NCBI GenBank assembly: GCA_030295235.1
Contig: AP026136.1
Coordinates: 558,001-622,000 of the forward strand
Reading direction: 5' to 3'
Length of the DNA stretch: 64,000 nt
Origin: Fistulifera solaris
Taxonomy: Eukaryota; Bacillariophyta; Bacillariophyceae; Naviculales; Stauroneidaceae
This document shows positions 22,423 through 32,027 of the stretch, piece after piece. The translations under genes were made by a program, and so were the position numbers. The notes under the pieces are model-generated. The model worked only from the letters and a program-made list of their open reading frames with translations, was not told where the DNA came from and made no database searches. Position 1 is the first letter of the stretch. Each line of letters starts with the position of its first letter.

Positions 22423-23233
22423 ATGAGCCGCGATTCGTAAGTTGCCGACTGACACAGCTGCTTCATCTCGTCCTTGACTTTTTGTCCTCAATATTTTCAT
22501 TAATTACAGCAATTATGATCACCACATTGCCATCTTTTCTCCACAGGGTCGCTTGTACCAAATGGAATACTGCTACAAAGCCGCTCAATCCGGTTTAACG
22601 GTAGTCGCGGTCCGCGGCAGTGATTCTACCGCGGTTGTCACACAAAAGAAAGTCCCCGATCGACTCATGGAACCGGAATCTGTCACCCATCTTTTCCAAA
22701 TAACTGACAAAATAGGATGTTGCGTGACCGGTACCAGTGCCGACGGAAAATCGTACGTCAAACGTGCGCGCTACGAAGCGGGAAAATGGGCGTTTGATCA
22801 CGGCTACTCGTGTCCGGTCTCCGTCTTGGCCAAGCGCATGGCGGATTTGGCGCAACTGGATACGCAATATGCGGGAATGCGTCCTTTGGCGGTCATTGCC
22901 GTTTTCATTGGTGTCGATGATGAAACGGGTCCGACAATTTACAAAGTCGATTGTGCCGGACACTATCTTCCGTACTTTGCCACCGCGGCGGGTCCGAAGG
23001 AGCAAGAAGCTATGAATTTTCTGGAAAAACGAGTCGACGAAATGAAAACAATGGACAGTGACAGTGTGGTTCGAACAGCAATCACTTGTTTGGGGCATGT
23101 TTTAGGAAGTGACTTTCGTGGGAGTGAAATTGAAGTAGCTCAGGTTGTCACGAAAAAGGGAAAGGTTCACATGCTGAATGAGGATGAAATTGAGGCTCAT
23201 TTGAATGCGATCGCCGATGACGCAGATGCCTAA
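22423..23233 (+). CDS. PSMA6: 20S proteasome subunit alpha type-6 (alpha1), one intron
   Basis: A 14-nt first exon (ATG AGC CGC GAT TC) is followed by an intron at 22437-22509 (GTAAGT...TTACAG); the join gives MSRDSNYDHHIAIFSPQGRL then YQMEYCYKAAQSGLTVVAVRG. The protein has 245 residues. PSMA6 markers are VTQKKVPDRL, VTHLFQIT, IGCCVTGTSADG, RARYEAGKW, AGMRPLAVIAVFIG, FLEKRVDE and the C-terminal LNEDEIEAHL. It is the alpha1 position of the proteasome outer ring. The tiny first exon is easy for gene finders to miss but is required for the alpha signature. Second of three alpha-type genes in the window. Confidence 0.96.
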
Positions 23234-23414
23234 TTTACTGATATTAGTAATAAATTTAACTTTCTGTATCTAGCTTCGCCATTGTCTCATTTAGATGTGT
23301 TGAAAATAAAAATGGCTTTCATAACGAATTTCATCCATAGGTATCCTTCAGAAGACGAACCAGCAATACGGAAATACTACAATAACTCTAATGCTAAAGC
23401 TCGTTAATCAAGAT

Positions 23415-25104
23415 TTAAAGTGACTCAATAGAGGGCAATCCAGTTCTCTTTCGGAGACGCTCCGCTACCAAGAAAGCCAATTCCAAGGCTTGCTTGCCAT
23501 TGAGGCGGGGATCGCAGTACGTGTTGTAGCGGTCGCTCAATGACTGCTCGGTTACACCACTCACACCACCCGTGCACTCGGTGACATCTTCACCGGTCAT
23601 TTCCAAATGAACACCTCCGGGGTGGCTGCCCATCTCATCGTGAACATCAAAGAACGCACGAAGCTCGGCTCGAATGGCTTCGAAACTTCGGGTCTTGATA
23701 CCCTCTTCCGTTTTGTAAGTGTTTCCGTGTACAGGGTCCGAGATCCACAAAACGGACTTTCCTTCACGCTGAACGGCGCGGATCAGTCCAGGAAGATTCT
23801 TACGCAATTTGTCAGCACCCATTCGCACGATGATGGTCAAACGCCCCGGAATATTTTGCGGGTTCATTGTTTCAATAATACGGATGAGCTCCTCAGGACT
23901 GCATTTGTCGCTGATCTTCACACCGAGAGGATTGCCAATACCGCGTACAAACTCCAAGTGCGCACCGTCGAGTTCACGCGTACGCTCTCCGACCCAAAGC
24001 ATGTGTCCCGAGCAATCGTACCAACGTCCTGTCGTCGAATCTTGTCGTGTCAAAGCCTGTTCATACGGCAACAATAAGCATTCGTGCGCGGTGTAGAAAT
24101 CGGTTTTGGTGAAAATAGGCGAACTGGTGTCAACACCGATAGCTTTCATGAAACGCAGAGATTCGTCGACCTTCGTGGCGAACTGACGGTAACTAGAATC
24201 GGAACCGAGATGAGGGTTAACATTCACTACTCCGGTAAATAGTCACTATGAGACAACTTACCGACTGCCTTCTTCTGTTTCTTCCACAAAATCCAGATTC
24301 CACGCATGCAAGCGACTCATGTCGGCATAACCACCCGTCGAAAAGGCCCGCAGAATGTTGAGCGTCTGTGCCGACTGATGGTAAGCAGCAATCATGTTGG
24401 CCGGGTTGTGACGACGCGCTTCGGGATGAAATTCTTCCGTATTAATAATATCACCACGGTACGAGGGCAATGCCACTCCATCCCGTACTTCATCGGGTTC
24501 ACTGCGCGGTTTGGCGAACTGCCCCGCCATCCGACCCACTTTGATAATGGGCATGGCCGCACCGAACGTCAAGACCAAGGACATTTGTAACATGACTCGG
24601 AACGTATCGCGAACATGATCTACGTTAAATTCATTGAAGGCTTCCGCACAATCCCCACCCATGAGAAGAAAACCTTGACCACTGCACGCGCGGGCCAAGG
24701 ATTCGTGCAGCGAGCGGACCTCACCGGCAAAAACCAAGGGTGAACATTTTTTAGCGTATTCACGGCTCGATCGAGTTCCTCGGGGTCCTCATAATTGGGA
24801 CCTTGTGAGACTTTTTTGTTTTTCCAAGATTCCGGCGACCAATCGGCGGTGGGAGCGCCGGGCTTGGAAGGAGGCGACGTTGCCACCATGGACAATCCGG
24901 AAGCAGGTCTATGAAAATTAAAAAGAAAGTCATTTATTTAAATCATTGAGAAAATCACATAAAAGTTCAGCGTCAAACGCAATGAGATGTGTGACAAATG
25001 AAAATAAGGTATAGAATGCTTTTCCGATTGGCGTACCTGGTGGTCGACGGATACATAAAGGCATGAGCCGAAGAGAGAGCGATCAATCCCAAGGATAGTT
25101 TCAT
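23415..25104 (-). CDS. Plastid class II DAHP synthase, two introns, one apparent frameshift
   Basis: First enzyme of the shikimate pathway: condenses phosphoenolpyruvate and erythrose-4-phosphate. Exons are 25037-25104, 24262-24908 and 23415-24192; about 497 residues. Exon 1 encodes a signal peptide with an ASAFAP-type end (LIALSSAHA, then FMYPSTT), so plastid import is predicted. Class II features follow: [94 protein letters not shown] and [15 protein letters not shown]. The intron joins (TTR|PASG and EEGS|RYRQF) fit the family. The frame breaks at T6 24747-24752 (A6 on the coding strand); one added A gives [13 protein letters not shown]. Probable assembly indel. Confidence 0.93.
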
Positions 25105-25670
25105 CCTAATTTTATTCTAGAATAGGAAATGAATGGAACTATTCGACTGAAAAAGGATCGAATCCTTTTAGTTATACATCCAGTTGGGGTGTTTTGGTTG
25201 TGCAGCTGTGATGAATTTTGCCGACGGCAACAAGCTGTCGCACATCGGGAGAAGGCGAAGAAGATTTTGCATGGTTCTCCGGCACTGGATCGTCTCATGT
25301 ACTTTAAAGTGGATACATCATAGGAAGTACAGCACGACTGGCGGGTAGACGGCTGGACGATGGCAACGTCGGACTGAATCATAAATGCTACGTCATCCAT
25401 CCATCTGGGATTGAAGTTGTGGTCGCGCAGAAGCTCATTTAATTCTCGGGTCTCGATATTTGAATTCCAAATTCCTTCCAACATCGAACCGTTACGTTTG
25501 GGAGGACGATGTCCGTGAGAGTTCGAGAAACACCGTCACAATCATGTTGCCCCGCATTGCGACCGTTTTGTTATTGCAGTATTCTATACTTGTATATCGT
25601 ACAAACCATCACGCACTATTCTTTTTTGTATCACTAGACTCATTTAGTCTTTGAAGCCGACGAAGCATTC
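25105..25670. other. Intergenic region between DAHP synthase and the second V-ATPase f gene
   Basis: This 566-bp stretch lies between divergent genes. A minus-strand open frame covers 25101-25484 but runs across the DAHP synthase start in another frame and has no recognisable domain. No RNA gene seen. Confidence 0.5.
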
Positions 25671-26263
25671 ATGTGTTCCGACTTGACATCAGCATCACAG
25701 GCGTGTGCACTGTTTTCCGCCACCGGTATATTATTCATGGTAAGACTGAACGACATTGATCAGCGACCGTTTCGGTATGTTGATTTCCCAAGAGTCCGCG
25801 CATACGTAAATTTTCTAGAGTCCTTGGATGCTCTCCGTCTAGCATAAAGTCCTTTTCATGGGGGTCTCTTGAAGTAGGCGACGTGTCCTTTGCCACGACT
25901 CGAGACGACAGTTTTATGGTGTACCGTCTGTTCTTTGCCTTCGTCTCCCAATGTGTTCTTCTCATATTATTATCATTTGTGCTCTCTTGAACGCAGTCAT
26001 GGATCGGGATTCTTCTCATGAAACAACCACTCTACATTTTGGGTGTCGAAGACTTGGAACAGGCCAAAAGCAGTGCGTTTGGGGCCGCGGGGACTTTCTT
26101 TTTTACCTTTGTGGTTAGTATTGTTTATTTGATTCGAGATTCGAAACACGAGGTGAATTTCTCGTCGGTAACAACAAGACGAATGGGAAGTGGGTATGGT
26201 CAAGTTCCGCTGTCGGAAATGGACTTGGATGAGCCTGATGAGTTTGTGGGGACTTTTTCATAG
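25671..26263 (+). CDS. V-type ATPase subunit f / RNase-K-like protein, copy 2
   Basis: Exons 25671-25739 and 25997-26263 (intron 257 nt, GTAAGA...ACGCAG), 111 residues. It aligns along its length with the gene at 21301: MCSDLTSASQACALFSATGI against MCNDLGEGSRCCAFYSFTGF, and KQPLYILGVEDLEQAKSSAF against SQPFFIAGIEDAEEARANAF. Both first exons are exactly 69 nt and end at phase 0, so the genes share a duplicated structure. Two membrane spans are predicted. The C-tail is longer and more acidic (SEMDLDEPDEFVGTFS) than in copy 1. The CC pair of copy 1 is AC here. Same family caveat as copy 1. Confidence 0.68.
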
Positions 26264-26470
26264 AACTAAGGAACGAGAGAACCAGCGGGTACAACGGGGC
26301 CTTTACCGTCGTTCATTGATTGTACAATAGCAAATATGAATAGAACCATTTCACCGATGATAAAAAACATGCACTGATGATGACATCAGCTCGAGCGTGA
26401 TTTTACATCGAGACGACTTATAGAGGGCTTGCACCTTACGGTTTTACATAGCAACTTAGCATCGAACACG

Positions 26471-27151
26471 TTACAAATCTGCTACATACGAATTTGCTTC
26501 CGATGTTTCTGTATAAAGTCCCCATTGTTGATCCCATGTCGAACCCCCCGTAGAAATCTCTAGCACGAATTGAGTCAGAAGAGCCAACATGGCCAATCTC
26601 CCGTTCTCTAACTCAATTCGAAGCTTCCATTCATTTATCCCTTTATCCCTTCGCCCAAAGTAACCAGTCCCATAATCTCCAGGCATATCTTTGGGGTCTT
26701 TTTGTGTGAAAATGAATATTTCCAGAACACCGCACGTCACTATTACTTTCAGAAATTCGGATAAACTTAAGGCTTGTATTCGGGACAGCATGTCTCCATA
26801 ATAGAAAGATCGATCATTGTTCGTTTGATCAATGTTCCAAGCAAGCGGGCCGAGCGCCAGAGGCAAGAGTATCCGTTCCGTCATGGCCAGCATGGCTATT
26901 CTACCGTGTTTGAGCTCGGCTTCACGCAATCGCGGAAAGTTTGTATCCGATGCAATACCGAGAGGATCAAAATAGACGAATTTGTCTTTCTTGTAACTCT
27001 CAACGCCATTGACCAAAATGGTGAGAGTAGGACTGCAGCCCAGTTCTTCCGATAATGATGGAGGCCGAAAGGCGTGTGCGACAAACGAGTTGCAATGCAT
27101 CCACAAAAAAGATAGAATGACTGGTATAAATGGGACTGCTTTATTGATCAT
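26471..27151 (-). CDS. Fucoxanthin-chlorophyll a/c protein-like (LHC superfamily) antenna protein
   Basis: An intact 226-residue frame. An N-terminal signal peptide ends in an ASAFAP-type site (FVAHA, then FRPPS), predicting delivery to the plastid. The mature part starts with FDPLGIASD and carries the two LHC chlorophyll-binding helices, REAELKHGRIAMLAM and RIELENGRLAMLALL, each with the E...GR pair that ties helix 1 to helix 3 and ligates chlorophyll. The middle helix (EFLKVIVTCGVLEIFIF) is present. It differs from major FCPs in its linkers (DNFGRRDKG-like FGRRDKGINEW) and is best called an atypical FCP/LHC; it binds pigment in thylakoids for harvesting or photoprotection. Confidence 0.9.
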   Translation of the reverse strand: MINKAVPFIPVILSFLWMHCNSFVAHAFRPPSLSEELGCSPTLTILVNGVESYKKDKFVYFDPLGIASDTNFPRLREAELKHGRIAMLAMTERILLPLALGPLAWNIDQTNNDRSFYYGDMLSRIQALSLSEFLKVIVTCGVLEIFIFTQKDPKDMPGDYGTGYFGRRDKGINEWKLRIELENGRLAMLALLTQFVLEISTGGSTWDQQWGLYTETSEANSYVADL

Positions 27152-27688
27152 CTTGGAAAGGAGATATTGTTGCTCAATGAAGTATTAACAGAATCCGCTA
27201 CCACTATCATTCGCAGCGGACGGAAATGTCTAGTGTCTTGTGTCATTGTCATCAAGAATCTTTCGTTTTTTTTTCGATCATTTACCTGGTATTATTTCTT
27301 CCAACTTTCATTTATTATTTCTTGCAACTTTCAGTAATCATTACCGGTAAGACACTTGAAATTTTAGGCTTACGTCATCAGTTGGAAAGTCATTGTGTCA
27401 TTGTACGAATGGTATTTTTTATCGAATAACACTTCCACATTCGAGCTCTATTGTAGAGGGGTCATTCAAGTTCTGTTCTTAATTCTTAAAACTCGAGGTA
27501 GGATTTCTTCGAGAAGATCAAGGATCCAAGCACACTTTACGAGATAATCAAGTGCCGATTTGAGTTATTTCGAGGGGGAGAACGGAGAACGAGACGACGG
27601 AAGACTTTTTGATCTTCGGCATCCGAGACATTCTCGATAAGGTCTTCAACAACAATCATTCCTGTTCGAGCCGATAGCTTTCGTTTGT
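27152..27688. other. Intergenic region between FCP-like and IMPase-like genes
   Basis: This 537-bp stretch separates divergent genes and contains a TACCTGGTA motif copy at 27283-27291 and T-rich tracts. No gene seen. Confidence 0.5.
27283..27291. promoter_or_regulatory. TACCTGGTA motif
   Basis: One copy of the recurrent intergenic word; it lies between the divergent FCP-like and IMPase-like genes. Confidence 0.3.
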
Positions 27689-28965
27689 ATGCCCAGAGGC
27701 CAACACATTATTCTTCTATCTGTATTGATTGTTGTTGGAGCAAGTGTTTACATAATGAGCGCACCCAGAACTTACCCGCAGCCTCCCGTTACAAACTTTA
27801 CACAATTTGATGAAGATTACGAGGATTCGAGTGATTATGACAGTGAAGAAGACGACTACTCTGACGACTATGAGTCGGGAGAAGAAGAACGACAAGTAGC
27901 GGTAGCACCTCCGCCGCCGGCTCCTGTCGTCGCACAAGCAGCTCCGTTACCTCAGCCAGTTCCTGTCCTCCAAGAAACAGCCCCTCCTCCCATCACGGTC
28001 ACCAACAACCACGCGACAGGTAATCACTCTGAGAATTATGACATGACCGAGTATTCCAACTACGATGCGCCTCATATTGTTCCAGTCTCGCCCAAGAATG
28101 TAAAAGGGAACATAACACCGTTGAGACTGTTCAAGTGGAGGCACCCGCCATTGCTTCCCAAACAGAAGACGCTGAACCCAAACACAGTGTTCCTTCCTCC
28201 TTGATGAGCACACCGTATGCTCGTGGGCTGCAAGTAGCTGTTTCACTGGCACTGCATGCTGGCAAGAACCTCAAGGCCGGCGGTGAAGATGAGCGCCATA
28301 TCGTGGAGGGCCTCTCGAAAGCCTTTCCTCAACATCGCGTGATCGGGAAAGAAGCGGTTGGCAAATCGATGGTGCCCATGTTAACGCAAGTGTATCCGAC
28401 CTGGTTTGTCGATGCGACGAACGGTGCTGGCTCTCTTCGTAGCCCCATGGCCTGCGTGACCGTCGGCATGTGCCTGAAAGGCCAGCCAGTCATCGGTATT
28501 GTCTTCAATCCATTCACCGAGGAGCTTTTCGTTGCGGCCGATGGATTCGGCGCCTTCCTCAACGGGGAAAAGATCCGCGTCAGCCAATCGGCTTTAGGTT
28601 TGGCCGCTGCGGTGGTCGGGTACGAGTTTGGAAAGGGCAAAGAAAAGTACAAAATGCTCAATGCCGTCGGCCGCATCATGGAACACGGCTGTGCGGCCAC
28701 TCGCTCACTGGGTTCCGTACCCATGAATCTGTGCTACGTGGCGAGTGGTCGCATGCACGGAACCTACGCCGGGATCGTTCCCAGTGAAGGATGGAAACCT
28801 TGGGACTTTTGCGCCGGACTGGTCATTGCCAAGGAAGCCGGGTGTCACGTCAGTGCCATTCGTAACTATGGAAACAAGGAAGAGTACGATATGTACTGCG
28901 GCTCCATTATTTGTGCCGTAAATGCATCGCTGGTCTCAGAGATTCGGCATTGTGTTTCTCAGTGA
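27689..28965 (+). CDS. Inositol-monophosphatase-fold protein with degenerate active site, one apparent frameshift
   Basis: About 425 residues. An N-terminal membrane anchor (IILLSVLIVVGASVYIM) is followed by about 110 residues of acidic and then Pro-rich low-complexity sequence, and an IMPase fold from about 170. The Mg-binding motifs are damaged: GEE is GKE (VIGKEAVG), DPIDGTTNF is DATNGAGSL, and the region with the upstream substrate loop is shortened. The third motif is kept (KPWDFCAG). By comparison with the gene at 30906 the fold is intact but the two-metal site cannot be normal, so this looks like a pseudoenzyme. The frame breaks within AAAAGGG 28102-28108; one added base gives KGEHNTVETVQVEAP. 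Sequence conservation of the fold argues against simple decay. Confidence 0.78.
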
Positions 28966-29795
28966 TGAGACCACACAACAAGGGAAATATATCTGTTTAT
29001 TGCTTTTTATTAACTAAATAGCCGTCTGCTATACATTATGGACGTTTTTATCTGATTCTGGTTGTCACTATGGATAATTGGAAAGCGTTAGCGTTAGTTG
29101 CCCTCCCACCGAGTACCAGGTGAAATGTTGTTATCCTCATGGTTTGTGTATTTTCGATATTCGTGACTGTGGAGTCGTGTGACTGCAATGACTACGTGCG
29201 GGACACAGACAAAATGGAACACGCCCAATTGTGCGGAGAAGGGAACATTCATTATCGACACTAAATAATCCGAAAAGTTCCACTTTTCGCTTTGACATTG
29301 GGGGGGAGTCTGAGGGGGGGCCATTTCTCGCCAAAAATTAGGACTTAAGGACTTACCCTCTGGCGCAATGTATGCTAATGACCTCGCTACAGGCATCCCA
29401 GCTTCTGGTTATGCCACAGTCAAAATTTCAAAATAAAAAAATAGCACAGTATACTACCGACGAGAAAATGAATTGATAAAAATGTCTATACAAAGGAGGT
29501 ATAGAGTTTTTAACAGTACAAATTATGTTTCCGTTAATTCCCATGTGTTTTATTATCTTCTCCTGGAGCACGTATTTGATATACAGAGTCGCTCGATGTG
29601 GTCGCCAATTTTTTATTCTTGTATTCTTTGTAGGGCCACATTGTAGGACCGTTGCACTTAATCTCGCCGCCTATTACGTTGCGACGCACGACACACGTCA
29701 ACAAAGGACGAAATCCCGACACGAGTTGTCACCGCCATTGCGGCACACTGTAAGGCTAAAACAATAAGTATTCAAATTGACGTCGTGAATATTGA
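28966..29795. other. Intergenic region with G-tracts
   Basis: This 830-bp stretch lies before the DUF6570 relic. Two G7-type runs occur near 29,299-29,320 (CATTG7AG then GAG7CC), the only notable feature. Confidence 0.5.
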
Positions 29796-30402
29796 ATGCC
29801 TATCATGGTATCTCAGAGAAGACTAAATGATATCAAAGAGGAGTGCAAAGTACGAACCTCATTACGGTTGCACACAGAGAGCGACGGATATTTGCAAAGC
29901 GCAATGATAAAAGCGTGTTGCGTGTGCGACGTTCTTCTCCACGAAGCCAACTCCGACGTAATTTCTAAGGATTCTTTTTTATCAAGGGAATGGCAAAAGA
30001 AGACCAATATTCCTGGTGCTTCGAAGACATTTTTTCACCGAAGAGTATTCGGTTCCTCCGCAACGAGTGTTTAAGCTCTCTTCAAAGGACAGAAAGGCTA
30101 TTGCAAAGCTTACTATATCGCCAAGAAGCGTAGTCACAAAACCCAAAGGAGTTGTCACCCTCTCTATCTGCAAGCGATGCAAGAATGCCAAGGACCGACC
30201 AAAGTGTTCCATTGTTGACCTTCCGATTGGCCATACTCCCTCAGTAATGGAGTATCTAAATGACGTCGAGCTTGCTTTACTCAGTATAGGACGTGTCTCA
30301 GGAAACATCTTTCAAATCTTTGCTGGATCTCATCAATCAATTAAACTATTCAATCATTTTTGTGACGTGCGCTGTATTTCTCTGGAAAAACATGTTCGCT
30401 AA
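29796..30402 (+). pseudogene. DUF6570-like fragment (Helitron/PIF1-helicase-associated relic)
   Basis: Two overlapping frames join if a T6 run near 30,029-30,034 is read one base shorter, giving about 200 residues. Visible are a CCVCDVLL knuckle, a second CKRCKNAKDRPKC knuckle, and LNDVELALLSIGRVSGNIFQIF followed by an HFCDV end. This order (CxxC, then CxxC, then an L..VE..LI.R.... block) is typical of the DUF6570-type region upstream of PIF1-like helicases in Helitrons and related elements. No Rep or helicase domain follows, so the element is truncated. It lies between two related IMPase genes. Family match is by pattern only. Confidence 0.45.
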
Positions 30403-30905
30403 CAATACTTGATCGAGATTTTTAAACAGGTCTAAATCAACGACAAAATCATTGGCTGCCATGACCACGCAATATCTATCGATGAATACACAGTTGACTT
30501 TGATATTCGATTGCGTGCAAGTGCAAGTGGTTGTGCTGCCTGCTGCCTGCCTAATGTAGCTGATGTGCCGCAACACACCAGGTTCCGTTATTTTTCCTCA
30601 CATTCACATGGTTACCATACTATTTCTCTAGTTATTGTCAGGCGCTACCGGTATGACAGTTTGCTGGATTTCTTACGTTACACTCATCACTCCTCTAGTA
30701 AGTAGCCTACAAAGTACTGGTAAGACTATCTCCGTCTGCTGCTACCAGGTACTGTACCTGGTAGTGCGTTGTACTTGTACTTCTTGCTCCGTACCGTGCA
30801 GCGTAACTTTTCCGCCTCCCAGGCGTGAGCCACAATAATGTATAACCATACGGGGTATTCACTTTGTAAAACGAGAGGTTTGATATCATCGCAAATCAAA
30901 GAAAA
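30403..30905. other. Intergenic region upstream of IMPase
   Basis: A 503-bp stretch rich in GTAC/GTACTT words and holding the double TACCWGGTA palindrome at 30743-30763. No gene seen. Confidence 0.5.
30743..30763. repeat. Perfect 10-bp inverted repeat of TACCAGGTAC with 1-nt spacer
   Basis: TACCAGGTAC is followed by a single T and then its exact reverse complement GTACCTGGTA. The site lies 143 bp before the IMPase ATG. Half of it recurs at five other intergenic places, so it may be a dimeric regulatory site. Confidence 0.6.
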
Positions 30906-31957
30906 ATGAAGAATAACAGAGAAACAAGCGCGTGGTTGATTCCGATAGTCGGCGTCGGTGTTGGGCTGTGCATTGTCGACAGGATGATACGAAGGAAGAT
31001 GCAACAGAATCAAAAATACGAGATTCCTGCCGAGATTCGCCAGTCACCTTTCGCTCGAGAAGCTCAGGTGGCTGTGACTTTGGCATTAAAAGCGGGGAGG
31101 AACATGTTTTCTTACTGTGATGAGAAAGGAACCGAGGCGGAACTCCATCACAATCTCGGCATTTCCGAAAAGGGCCAACCCGAAGACTTTTGCACAATTA
31201 TTGATGTGGAAAATGAACGGCTCGTCATGCAGGGTCTTCTCGAAGCCTTCCCAACGCACAAACTCATTGGAGAAGAAACGACAGGGACGGGAGAAATTCC
31301 CCCGCTATCCAAAAGAACATCCGACCTGGATCATCGACCCGATTGATGGTACCACCAATTTTGTCTCGGGACTACCGTTGACATGTGTCAGTATTGGCTT
31401 GTGTGTTGAAGGAAAGCCCGTATTAGGTGTGGTGTATGCACCCATGACCGATGAATTGTATATAGCTGTATCAGGGCATGGTGCTTACCGAAATGGAGTT
31501 CGATTGCGAAAGCAACAAATAGTGAAACGAATGGTCGATGCTGTCGTTGGATTTGAGTTTGGATACGCGCGAGGGAAGGAAAAAAGTAATAAGATGCTGG
31601 CGGCACTTGGACGGATCATGGAAAACGGTTGCCGGACCACGCGATCGTTGGGGTCGGGTGTTCTCGATCTTGTATACGTTGCAACTGGAAGACTGGTACG
31701 TTTACGATTGACGCAACGCAGTCTTTTTACGTTTTCTCACATCCATTACGTTACAGGACGTTATTTATTCAGGTATAACGACAGAAGGCTGGAAGCCATG
31801 GGACTATTGTGCAGGAGTAGTTATTGCTAGAGAAACGGGCTGCGTCGTGGAAGCGATTGATCAAACTAAAGGGGCTGACTTTGATTTGTATTCGAAAAGT
31901 ATTATCTGTGCAGGCAGCGAAGCACTTCTCCAGGAAACACGAGTACTCATAAGCTAA
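30906..31957 (+). CDS. Inositol monophosphatase family protein, one intron, one apparent frameshift
   Basis: About 329 residues. An N-terminal membrane anchor (AWLIPIVGVGVGLCIV) and basic stretch precede the catalytic domain. All catalytic motifs are canonical: DFCTIIDVENE, LIGEETTG, IIDPIDGTTNFVSG and EGWKPWDYCAG. The enzyme would hydrolyse myo-inositol phosphates (or a similar sugar phosphate) with two or three Mg ions. An intron at 31696-31756 (GTACGT...TTACAG, 61 nt) joins GRL to DVIYSG. The frame is lost near A4 31311-31314; removing one base gives PPLSKEHPTWIIDP, which aligns gap-free with the paralogue at 27689. The membrane anchor is unusual for soluble IMPases. Confidence 0.88.
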
Positions 31958-32027
31958 ATAGTACACATAGAAAAACACATTTTTATTTCTAGTCGATTTG
32001 AATGCAAAACAACCTGGTTGTTGGAGC

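Noticed and set aside
22011-22598. 195-residue plus-strand open frame upstream of and overlapping PSMA6
   Set aside because: It starts with GTG, has no domain, and runs through the PSMA6 first exon and intron in another frame. The spliced PSMA6 model fully explains the region.
25101-25484. 127-residue minus-strand open frame before DAHP synthase
   Set aside because: Overlaps the DAHP synthase first exon in a different frame and carries no domain or start context.
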